NCBI GenBank assembly: GCA_947178085.1
Contig: CAMWWS010000152.1
Location: 1-6,547, forward strand
Direction: 5' to 3'
From: an uncultured Lachnospiraceae bacterium
GTDB taxonomy: Bacteria; Bacillota_A; Clostridia; Lachnospirales; Lachnospiraceae
Length of the DNA: 6,547 nt
Both the position numbers and the translations under genes were made by a program. The notes under the pieces were generated by a model, which was given only the letters and a program-made list of their open reading frames with translations, ran no database searches and had not been told where the DNA came from. Position 1 is the first letter of the stretch, and each line of letters opens with the position of its first letter. Positions 1-5,876 of this stretch are shown here, in pieces.

Positions 1-219
1 AATCGTAACGTTCTGCAGGTCGATAATGCCGAGTTTCAGCTGACTTATCAAAGCACGTAAAATATTTTCTTCCGTTACTATACCCTCGTCTACCAGCGTC
101 TCTCCAAGCTTACGTCCACTGCCTTTTTGCAGCTGCAGGCCTTTCTCTAACTGCTCTTCCGTAATAACCCCGCTGTTTATCAGAACATCTCCTAGACGCA
201 ATTTTTTCCTGCTCTCCAT
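1..219 (-). CDS. pilB: Type IV pilus assembly ATPase PilB, N-terminal part (runs off left edge)
   Basis: Only the first 73 codons are inside the window; the reading frame is open at base 1. They encode an MshEN (GspE/PilB N-terminal) domain. Two 24-residue copies of the motif are visible, the first from R8 to Q31 (RLGDVLINSG..., L24, L28, Q31) and the second from K37 to Q60 (KLGETLVDEG..., Q60), joined by a 5-residue linker KGSGR. This matches the known tandem layout of MshEN, which binds cyclic di-GMP in several pilus and secretion ATPases. Full-length PilB is a hexameric cytoplasmic ATPase that drives pilus extension; the ATPase part lies outside the window, so GspE or another MshEN protein cannot be excluded, though nearby pilT favours PilB. 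The ATG at 219 is preferred because AAGGGG lies 8 bases upstream. An in-frame ATG at 240 would add 7 residues (MEKGVCV) but overlaps that binding site. The gene has its own promoter. Confidence 0.85.
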   Translation of the reverse strand, partial: MESRKKLRLGDVLINSGVITEEQLEKGLQLQKGSGRKLGETLVDEGIVTEENILRALISQLKLGIIDLQNVTI

Positions 220-265
220 AACACATACCCCTTTTTCCATATATAATATAAGCCTACTATTTACT

Positions 266-294
266 ATTTTACTCTTTTTAGTTTTTTTGTGCAA
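266..294 (-). promoter_or_regulatory. Sigma-A type promoter for pilB
   Basis: Reading on the minus strand, TTGCAC (294-289) is followed by a 17-base spacer and TAAAAT (271-266). Both boxes fit the housekeeping sigma consensus well and the spacing is optimal. Transcription would start near base 258, giving a leader of about 40 bases before the pilB ATG at 219. No terminator is visible between the dprA stop (326) and this promoter, so readthrough from comM-dprA may also supply pilB. No riboswitch-like fold was seen in the short leader. Confidence 0.7.
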
Positions 295-325
295 GACTAT
301 TGAACAGACTTAAGTTAAAACTGCA

Positions 326-1528
326 TTAGTTTTTCGCAAAATAGCTGTTCCCTACTTGTCTGACCAGCCCGAAGATGCACAGCTTTATTAGTTGGTTTAA
401 TAATTCGGGCATGGGTAAATCGCAGCCAGTTTTCGATAACAGCTGTTCTTTTATAATTTCTGCAGGCTGTGGCTCTTCTTCCAGAATCTGTATAAGCTTC
501 GACTGAACATCTGATAATAAAGTGGTATTCTTGCATTTGTCAATTGTCTGCGTCACATTTTTCCCGTCTGCTTTTCTATTGCAAAATGACCGTTCTTTTT
601 GCAATACACCTACTTTTCCCATAAGTTCCTTAACAATCTCCTGCGGAGACAGTGCTATTCCTGCCCCCTGCTGAAGCAAACGATTACATCCCTCGCTCAA
701 TGCATCAGTCACCCTGCCGGGTAATGCATAAACTTCCTTTCCCTGTTCCAACGCCATATCTACTGTAATCAAAGTACCACTCCTGTTCTTCGCTTCAATA
801 ACCAGCACAATATCCGAAAGTCCGCTGATAATACGGTTTCTCGGTGGAAACAGACTGTTTTTCGGCATGATTCCCGGAAGATACTCTGAACATGCACCGC
901 CTTGCAGACAGAGCATATCATACAGAGCCCTGTTCTCTTCCGGATAGCATATATCAACTCCGCATCCCAGCACGCCCAAAGAATATCCGCCAGCTTCAAG
1001 CGCTGCTTTTTGCCCTATTCCGTCTATACCTCTCGCCATGCCGCTGATGACCTGTACTCCCATCATTGCAAGTTCACTGCCAAAATACTTCGCCATTCGT
1101 CTTCCGTATTCCGAGCAGTTTCTGGCTCCTATTATCGCTACTGACGGTCTGCTTTGCTCCGGAAGCTTTCCCCGATAGTAAATTCCATAAGGAGCATCTG
1201 AAATATTTGAAAGTCTATACGGATAATCAGAATGTCCTATACAGGTGAACTTAATCTGTCTGTCTACAAGTCTCAAATATTCTTCCCAAATATCATGTTT
1301 CTGTCTTGAAACCACAATCTTCTCTGCAAGCTCCGGTTTTCTGCCCAAAGGCGGCAAAACGCTTTCTATTTTCTCTTTCGGCAGCCGATATAAAGCCTCC
1401 GGTGTTTCCACCTGCGCAAGTATGTGTCTGATTGTTTTGCTGCCTATGCCATTGATACTATACAGCCAGTGTGCATATGGCAGCATGCTGTCTTCTATTT
1501 TCTCTATATTTTCAATCCTAAAATCCAC
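326..1528 (-). CDS. dprA: DNA processing protein DprA (Smf)
   Basis: This 400-residue protein is a DprA/Smf family member. DprA binds single-stranded DNA entering during natural transformation and loads RecA on it in the cytoplasm. The Rossmann-like core shows GARNCSEYG (134-142), SGMARGID (162-169), FPPRNRIISGLS (227-238) and EA..SGTLIT (245-255), all family hallmarks. Residues 20-75 form an N-terminal SAM/HhH-like region (WLYSINGIGSKTI), and 335-400 fit the C-terminal winged-helix domain. A less conserved linker (about 305-335) joins core and C-terminus. Length is normal for Clostridia. The start is GTG: GGGAAGGG lies 9 bases before it, and no ATG occurs in frame until residue 15. The gene follows comM after 40 bases, with no promoter seen between, so the two are probably cotranscribed. 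Many Firmicutes have topA after dprA; here pilB follows. Confidence 0.96.
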   Translation of the reverse strand: MDFRIENIEKIEDSMLPYAHWLYSINGIGSKTIRHILAQVETPEALYRLPKEKIESVLPPLGRKPELAEKIVVSRQKHDIWEEYLRLVDRQIKFTCIGHSDYPYRLSNISDAPYGIYYRGKLPEQSRPSVAIIGARNCSEYGRRMAKYFGSELAMMGVQVISGMARGIDGIGQKAALEAGGYSLGVLGCGVDICYPEENRALYDMLCLQGGACSEYLPGIMPKNSLFPPRNRIISGLSDIVLVIEAKNRSGTLITVDMALEQGKEVYALPGRVTDALSEGCNRLLQQGAGIALSPQEIVKELMGKVGVLQKERSFCNRKADGKNVTQTIDKCKNTTLLSDVQSKLIQILEEEPQPAEIIKEQLLSKTGCDLPMPELLNQLIKLCIFGLVRQVGNSYFAKN

Positions 1529-1537
1529 CGCAATGTT

Positions 1538-1545
1538 CCCTTCCC
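1538..1545 (-). promoter_or_regulatory. Ribosome binding site that sets the dprA GTG start
   Basis: On the minus strand GGGAAGGG sits 9 bases before the GTG at 1528. This supports the non-ATG start over the first in-frame ATG at residue 15, which would cut into the conserved N-terminal domain. Confidence 0.65.
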
Positions 1546-1568
1546 GATATATCTTATCCTGTTATTTC

Positions 1569-3116
1569 TCACTTTAGGTTTTTGCAGTCCGCCACACGGT
1601 AGCAAAGTGCTTCTGTCAGATGCGCTTCCCCAATATTCTTTGCACCATCCAAATCAGCTATAGTCCTCGCCACCTTAAGAATACGGTGATATCCCCTTGC
1701 CGTCAGATTCAATTTCTGAAAAAACTGCTCTATCAGCCGTTCTTCGGCTAATCCCAACGCGCAGTATTTCCGAATATCTTCCACTCCCATATCAGTATTG
1801 AAACGAAGCCTCGTTCCCTCAAAACGTTTCTGCTGAATTCTCCGTGCTTCCAATATCCGTGCGCGTATCTGCTCGCTGCTTTCCTGCCTGCCAGCACTTG
1901 TCAGTTCAGACAACTTAAGCGCAGAAGCTTCCACACAGATATCAATCCTGTCTAAAATCGGTCCCGATATCCGCTCCAGATAGCGATGTACTTCATAAGG
2001 CGTGCAGCTGCATTTCTGCACATCCGGATAATAGCCGCATGGACATGGGTTCATGGCGCCCACCAGCATGAAGTCAGCAGGATAGATATAACTGCCGCTG
2101 CTTCTGGCAAGTTGTATATGCTTGTCCTCTAAAGGCTGTCGCAGAATATCTATGGTCTCTCGTTTAAATTCCGGAAGTTCATCCAGAAATAAGACACCTC
2201 TATGTGCAAGCGTAACCATCCCCGGTGCCGGTACTTTACCGCCGCCTGCTAACGCTTGTCTTGTTATGGTGTGATGTGGGGCAACAAAGGGTCGATTGGT
2301 AATTAGCGCTTCTTCAGGCGCAAGCAGACCGGATATACTGTAGATTTCAGAAACCTCCATGCTTTCTTCCAACGACATGGGCGGCAGGATAGTCGGGATT
2401 CTTTTGGCAATCATAGTCTTACCGGAGCCGGGAGGTCCGATAATAAGAAGATGGTGAAATCCTGCCGCTGCTATTTCTGCTGCCCTTTTTACGCCTTCCT
2501 GCCCGTTCACGTCAGCAAAATCCGGTTTTGTATCGCTTTGTTTTCTTGTAAGTAATGCCTGAACGTCTATTTTAGTCGGACGTATCAATTCACATCTTTT
2601 TCCTTCCTCTTCTCGCAGATAGCCTAAGACCTCTATGATATCTGAAACGCCTATTATCTCAATATTCTGAACAACCGCACCCTCTGCGGCATTGTCCTTA
2701 GGGAGAATACATCGTTTTATCCCCTGTTTTTCCGCCTCTCTGACTATGGGCAGCACGCCTTTCACTGGCTTGACCTCTCCATTTAACCCTAATTCTCCGA
2801 TAATAATGGTATCTTTGGCGCTGTTTTCCGGCAGATACTCCAAGGCAGTCAAAATTCCGACAGCCACAGGCAAGTCAAACAGGGCACCTCCTTTGTGCAT
2901 ATCCGCAGGAGACAGACTTACGTTGATGCACATTGGCGGCAGGGGAAGTCCGGCATTTTTCAAAGCGACTTTTACCCGCTCCCTCGCCTCTCTGACCTCA
3001 TTGCCAAGCAGCCCCACCATCTGAAAACAGGGCAGACCTTTTGACGCGTCTACCTCAACCTGAATCAGATAACTTCTGATTCCGCGAACTGCGCCTGATG
3101 TAATTGAACTAAACAA
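1569..3116 (-). CDS. comM: ComM/YifB family Mg-chelatase-like AAA+ ATPase
   Basis: The 515-residue protein is a full-length ComM (YifB) homologue. ComM of Vibrio and Haemophilus is a hexameric helicase that promotes branch migration when imported DNA recombines into the chromosome. Residues 1-165 form the S5/Lon-protease-like N-terminal domain (SSITSGAVRGI, then FQMVGLLGNEVREARERV, and NVSLSPAD). The AAA+ part has Walker A GPPGSGKT (227-234), Walker B VLFLDEL (308-314), and sensor/arginine-finger region GPILDRID (385-392). A cysteine cluster C358, C360, C369, C371 (NPCPCGYYPD...CSC) is typical of the family. The C-terminal helical lid (about 440-510) holds LTARGYHRILKVARTIADL. The start is TTG at 3116, because AAGGAGG lies 7 bases upstream and homologues begin at FSSI; an in-frame TTG at 3167 would add 17 unrelated residues and lies within the upstream palindromic element. 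It heads a probable comM-dprA operon. Confidence 0.95.
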   Translation of the reverse strand: MFSSITSGAVRGIRSYLIQVEVDASKGLPCFQMVGLLGNEVREARERVKVALKNAGLPLPPMCINVSLSPADMHKGGALFDLPVAVGILTALEYLPENSAKDTIIIGELGLNGEVKPVKGVLPIVREAEKQGIKRCILPKDNAAEGAVVQNIEIIGVSDIIEVLGYLREEEGKRCELIRPTKIDVQALLTRKQSDTKPDFADVNGQEGVKRAAEIAAAGFHHLLIIGPPGSGKTMIAKRIPTILPPMSLEESMEVSEIYSISGLLAPEEALITNRPFVAPHHTITRQALAGGGKVPAPGMVTLAHRGVLFLDELPEFKRETIDILRQPLEDKHIQLARSSGSYIYPADFMLVGAMNPCPCGYYPDVQKCSCTPYEVHRYLERISGPILDRIDICVEASALKLSELTSAGRQESSEQIRARILEARRIQQKRFEGTRLRFNTDMGVEDIRKYCALGLAEERLIEQFFQKLNLTARGYHRILKVARTIADLDGAKNIGEAHLTEALCYRVADCKNLK

Positions 3117-3123
3117 TTTTTTT

Positions 3124-3130
3124 CCTCCTT
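3124..3130 (-). promoter_or_regulatory. Ribosome binding site that sets the comM TTG start
   Basis: The minus-strand sequence AAGGAGG is a near-perfect Shine-Dalgarno, separated by seven A's from the TTG at 3116. It fixes the start there and shows that the longer open frame reaching 3167 is not the protein. Confidence 0.85.
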
Positions 3131-3150
3131 CTGTTTTTTCAAGACGTCCA

Positions 3151-3304
3151 TTGTACAAAATATACAATCCAACGCAGGTCCGCTTTCGCTACAGTTCAGC
3201 CGCAACGGTACTAAGCTCGAAAGGACCTCGCTAAAGTACAAGACCACTTTCAGTGGTCTACGGCTCCATAGCACCCTGCTTATGAACTTGTATAGTTTAT
3301 ACAA
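3151..3304. repeat. 154-base element with terminal inverted repeats and three-way-junction folding potential
   Basis: The ends are TTGTACAAAATATACAA (3151-3167) and TTGTATAGTTTATACAA (3288-3304). These are inverted copies matching at 15 of 17 positions, and each is itself palindromic. Read on the minus strand, nested helices can form inside: 3275-3279 with 3174-3178 (5 pairs), 3266-3272 with 3188-3194 (7 pairs including two G-U), and 3259-3265 with 3198-3204 (7 pairs including one G-U). The last encloses two hairpins: 3252-3258 with 3242-3248 (7 pairs, loop GAA), and 3235-3239 with 3208-3212 continued by 3230-3232 with 3214-3216. The result is a long stem ending in a three-way junction. It lies between a sigma-A promoter and comM, so it would be in the comM leader RNA. 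It could be a non-autonomous mobile element (MITE-like) or a structured regulatory RNA. No target-site duplication is evident, and I recognise no known RNA family. Confidence 0.6.
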
Positions 3305-3320
3305 CTACGTTATTGATGTT

Positions 3321-3349
3321 TGAATACTTCGGCGATATGCCGTGATTCA
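3321..3349 (-). other. Small hairpin in the comM leader
   Basis: TGAAT (3321-3325) pairs with ATTCA (3345-3349), and inside it CGGC (3330-3333) pairs with GCCG (3339-3342) around a 5-base loop. It lies between the predicted transcription start (near 3382) and the 154-base element. There is no following T-run on the minus strand, so it is not an intrinsic terminator. A chance stem of this size is possible. Confidence 0.35.
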
Positions 3350-3389
3350 TAATTTAGAAATTAAATAGATAAATTCTTGAACAAAACTA

Positions 3390-3418
3390 ATGTTAATATA
3401 TACTAACAGAAATGTCAA
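3390..3418 (-). promoter_or_regulatory. Sigma-A type promoter upstream of comM-dprA
   Basis: On the minus strand a consensus TTGACA (3418-3413) is followed by exactly 17 bases and TAACAT (3395-3390). Transcription would begin near 3382, giving a leader of about 265 bases before the comM start at 3116, unusually long and containing the 154-base folded element. The surrounding 3343-3480 stretch is very AT-rich, as is common upstream of strong clostridial promoters, and I see no gene or other site in 3419-3496. Confidence 0.7.
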
Positions 3419-3496
3419 TAAAAATTATATTAAAGAATAAATATCATTTTATTTTAGAATAGATAGAATATTTACAAACCGCTCATCCAACAACCA

Positions 3497-3574
3497 GAAC
3501 TTAGGCACCATAAGCAAAACAAGGCGCGATTTCGCTTGCGGTGAGCGCCGGTTTTGCTTATGGTGCCTAAGTTC
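3497..3574. repeat. 78-base palindrome with 24-base perfect arms
   Basis: The arms 3497-3520 (beginning GAACTTAGGCACC) and 3551-3574 are exact reverse complements over all 24 bases. Inside, after an AA/G mismatch, GGCGC (3523-3527) pairs with GCGCC (3545-3549), leaving a 17-base loop. The element begins 33 bases after the pilT stop. As RNA it would make a very stable stem on either strand. Neither side has a T-run, so it is not a classical intrinsic terminator. It might shield the pilT mRNA 3' end, stop transcription by another route, or be a dispersed palindromic (REP/MITE-like) repeat. The symmetry is directly visible; the role is unknown. Confidence 0.85.
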
Positions 3575-3580
3575 GTGAAC

Positions 3581-3598
3581 TGCGATAACTGTTTCGCA
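3581..3598 (-). other. Short hairpin just after pilT
   Basis: TGCGA (3581-3585) is the reverse complement of TCGCA (3594-3598), enclosing 8 bases. The hairpin begins about 9 bases past the pilT stop and is separated from the big palindrome by the small dyad GTTCGTGAAC (3571-3580), which shares its first four bases with the palindrome arm. No T-run follows. Together they form a tandem of stems in the pilT 3' region. Confidence 0.35.
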
Positions 3599-3607
3599 AA
3601 TACCTGA

Positions 3608-4663
3608 TTAAAATATTTTATTCTGCATTCCGTCCGGATCAACCGCGAACTGAATTGCCATTTCCCTGTCAATCTTTCCTTCGAAGTAAAGCTGCGTAAT
3701 ACTTTCATCCATTGTAATCATTCCCATCTTACGGTTTGTCTGCATAACGGACACAAGCTGATGGGATTTGCCTTCACGAATCAGGTTTCTAACCGCGTGG
3801 TTGGCATGCATAACTTCAAATGCCGCCACACGCCCTCTGCCATCAATCGTGGGAATAAGCTGCTGGGAAATAACCGCTTCGAGAACATTTGCAAACTGTA
3901 CACGAATCTGCTGCTGCTGATGAGGCGGGAAGACATCGATTACACGGTCAACCGTACTTGCCGCGCCAATAGTATGCAATGTGGATAATACAAGATGTCC
4001 TGTTTCCGCCGCTGTTATGGCAACACTTATTGTCTCAAAATCACGCATCTCTCCGACCAGAATAACGTCCGGGTCTTCACGCAGTGCAGCACGCAGCGCA
4101 TTGGCATAGCTCTGTGAATCAAGCCCGATTTCACGCTGGTTTACCATAGCCATTTTATGCTGATGCAGATACTCAATCGGGTCTTCAAGTGTAATAACAT
4201 GGGCATCTCTGTTATTATTTATCTTATCAATAATTGCAGCAAGGGTAGTAGACTTACCGCTTCCGGTAGGTCCTGTAACCAGAATCAGACCTCTTTTTCT
4301 TTCATATAAATTGATAACTGAATCCGGAACGCCAAGCACTTCAGGTGCCGGCACCTGAGTGCTTACAAGACGCAGCGCCATGGCGCATGTTCCTCTCTGC
4401 TTATAAGCGTTTACACGGTAACGTCCAAGTTCGGGAATAGAGAAAGACATATCATACTCTCCGCGCTCTTCAAAACGTTCACGCTGTACTTCCGACATGA
4501 CCTCTAATACTAACTCCAACGTATCTGCCGGCAGCATTTTAGGATAATTCATTGCAATTAAGTTACCGTTTACACGCATTTTCGGCGGTACACCTACCGT
4601 AATATGTACATCAGACGCGCCCGCTTCATGGGCAACCCTCATAATCTCATTTATTGATGGCAT
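3608..4663 (-). CDS. pilT: Type IV pilus retraction ATPase PilT
   Basis: The 351-residue protein has the full PilT signature. PilT is a cytoplasmic hexameric ATPase that disassembles the pilus, powering twitching and DNA uptake. Residues 1-100 are the N-terminal PAS-like domain (ASDVHITVGVPPKMRVNG at 17-34). The RecA-like domain carries Walker A GPTGSGKST (131-139), the Asp box ITLEDPIEY (157-165), Walker B with DVILVGEMRD (199-208), and the His box ETGHLVLSTLHT (220-231). AVRNLIRE (290-297) corresponds to the AIRNLIRE motif that marks retraction ATPases and separates PilT from PilB/GspE. Length is typical. The ATG at 4663 has AAGGA 8 bases upstream. It starts 30 bases after the HD-GYP-like gene stops, with no promoter apparent in the gap, so it is probably the last gene of a sigK-HD-pilT transcript, although a promoter inside the upstream gene is not excluded. 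Confidence 0.97.
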   Translation of the reverse strand: MPSINEIMRVAHEAGASDVHITVGVPPKMRVNGNLIAMNYPKMLPADTLELVLEVMSEVQRERFEERGEYDMSFSIPELGRYRVNAYKQRGTCAMALRLVSTQVPAPEVLGVPDSVINLYERKRGLILVTGPTGSGKSTTLAAIIDKINNNRDAHVITLEDPIEYLHQHKMAMVNQREIGLDSQSYANALRAALREDPDVILVGEMRDFETISVAITAAETGHLVLSTLHTIGAASTVDRVIDVFPPHQQQQIRVQFANVLEAVISQQLIPTIDGRGRVAAFEVMHANHAVRNLIREGKSHQLVSVMQTNRKMGMITMDESITQLYFEGKIDREMAIQFAVDPDGMQNKIF

Positions 4664-4693
4664 CTGTCAAATCCTTCTTTCTGTATATTTATG

Positions 4694-5851
4694 TTAATCA
4701 ACTCTGATCTCTTTTTCAAGCTGTGACTCCTTCGCATAAACAGGTTCTTCCACATTAATTCCCTGCCGCTTCAAAAGATCCATGTTCATGACATAACGGT
4801 TATCCATTGTCTTCATGACATCCTTAATTTCCAAGTGTCCATCATATGAACGATGACTCAAATCAATAAGCCTGTTATCGCCAAAAGTCAATACCATAGG
4901 CTTAAGAATATTTGCCGGGTTCTCAACCAATACAAGGGCTTTGTCTCCTGTGCTAAGCTCCACACTGACGCCTGGAAAAAGAATATTAATGGATTTGCAC
5001 AGGGCGCTTACTACCTTTTCATCAAAATATTTAGGATTATCCTGCAGGAATCTAAGAGCTGCGACCTCAGACGACGCTTCTTCAGCGTCAATCTGCACCG
5101 CCGTCATCGTATCGAAGGTTTCTGCTACAGACAGTACCTTTGCGCACATAATCATCTTAGAGAGATCGTTCTCTTTGCCCTTCTCAAGACATTCCAGATT
5201 ATTCTGTGTCTGTACGCAGATTCGCTTGATATTAGGTGATGCCGCAAACACGTGTTCAATCAGACCAAAACCTGCTATTTCCGCCGCTTTAATCCGTTCT
5301 TTCTCAGCGTCATTCCATACATCCTGAAGCAGAATCTCCTTTGGCGCCGAAAGCTTTCCGATATCGTGAACAATTGCAGCGGTAACCGTTTCAAGCTGTT
5401 CTGACACCGTCAATTTCATAGTATGCGTTATAAGCGCGCATAAAATTGCTACATTCAAAGAATGTTTATAAATATAGTCCTCTTTGCTGCGCAGATTCTG
5501 CATAAAGGTGATTTTTCTGTCCAGATGGCCGTAATATCTGATAACGTTCGATGTAAGCACCTGCATCTTAGCCGTCTTTGATTTTAATAAAATATTATCC
5601 AGTTCTTCACGAATGGAAAACACGCACATGGTCTGAAAACGTTCAAATTCAATGTCGTCTCTGGTCATCGGCGGCACGGGTTCTGCCGGTTCCAATACAA
5701 AAATACCAATCAGTCCAAAGTTTTTGATACTGTTAATGCTCTGAGTGGTGAGTTTTGAATTCCTTTCATACAGCAGAACTCCATTCTTATTGTAAATAGG
5801 ACGGGCAAGCCGCATACCTGTCTTTAAGTCATCCCTTTTTACAAAAATCAT
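4694..5851 (-). CDS. Degenerate HD-GYP domain protein (c-di-GMP phosphodiesterase family)
   Basis: This 385-residue cytoplasmic protein has no signal peptide or membrane segment. The N-terminus (DLKTGMRLARPIYNKNGVLL, 8-27) resembles the leader region common in clostridial HD-GYP proteins. The HD core spans about 125-290: YIYKHSLNVA with H130, and VHDIGK with H162-D163. HD-GYP enzymes hydrolyse cyclic di-GMP at a multi-metal site, but several expected ligands are missing. The RHPEIG histidine falls at A189 (KAAEIAG), the HH...GYP segment is replaced by CVQTQNNLECLEKGKEN (212-228), and the VAD aspartate is E244 (VAETFDTMT). The C-terminus (FPGVSVELSTGDKALVLVENP, 292-312) matches the usual tail of these proteins. 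It is likely catalytically weak or dead, perhaps a c-di-GMP sensor or partner protein; this is inference. AGGAGG lies 10 bases before the ATG. It sits 25 bases after sigK and 30 before pilT. Confidence 0.85.
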   Translation of the reverse strand: MIFVKRDDLKTGMRLARPIYNKNGVLLYERNSKLTTQSINSIKNFGLIGIFVLEPAEPVPPMTRDDIEFERFQTMCVFSIREELDNILLKSKTAKMQVLTSNVIRYYGHLDRKITFMQNLRSKEDYIYKHSLNVAILCALITHTMKLTVSEQLETVTAAIVHDIGKLSAPKEILLQDVWNDAEKERIKAAEIAGFGLIEHVFAASPNIKRICVQTQNNLECLEKGKENDLSKMIMCAKVLSVAETFDTMTAVQIDAEEASSEVAALRFLQDNPKYFDEKVVSALCKSINILFPGVSVELSTGDKALVLVENPANILKPMVLTFGDNRLIDLSHRSYDGHLEIKDVMKTMDNRYVMNMDLLKRQGINVEEPVYAKESQLEKEIRVD

Positions 5852-5876
5852 CTGCTCTTATCCTCCTGTTTATCTG

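Noticed and set aside
241..250. TATATTATAT as the pilB -10 box
   Set aside because: No -35 box lies at a suitable distance, whereas TAAAAT at 266-271 has a good TTGCAC exactly 17 bases upstream.
3065..3304. Minus-strand 79-codon open frame across the 154-base element and into comM
   Set aside because: It overlaps the structured element and the comM start in another frame, lacks a ribosome binding site, and its sequence is dictated by the inverted repeats; it is most likely not a gene.
3151..3304. Hammerhead-type self-cleaving ribozyme
   Set aside because: The three-way junction and GAAA segments prompted the idea, but the required CUGAUGA core is absent.
3117..3390. Cyclic di-GMP riboswitch ahead of comM
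   Set aside because: Clostridial pilus genes are often under such riboswitches, but I could not find the conserved GEMM or c-di-GMP-II core sequences in the leader.
3497..3574. Intrinsic terminator of the pilT transcript
   Set aside because: The stem is strong, but neither flank carries a T-run on the strand needed and the 17-base loop is large, so it does not fit the usual model.
3151..3574. Shared ancestry of the two palindromic elements
   Set aside because: They share only the 8-base string CATAAGCA on the minus strand; lengths, ends and folds differ, so the match is probably chance.
4853..5327. Two overlapping 128-codon plus-strand open frames
   Set aside because: They lie wholly opposite the HD-GYP-like gene, show no family motif and have no promoter or binding site; they are shadows of the real gene.
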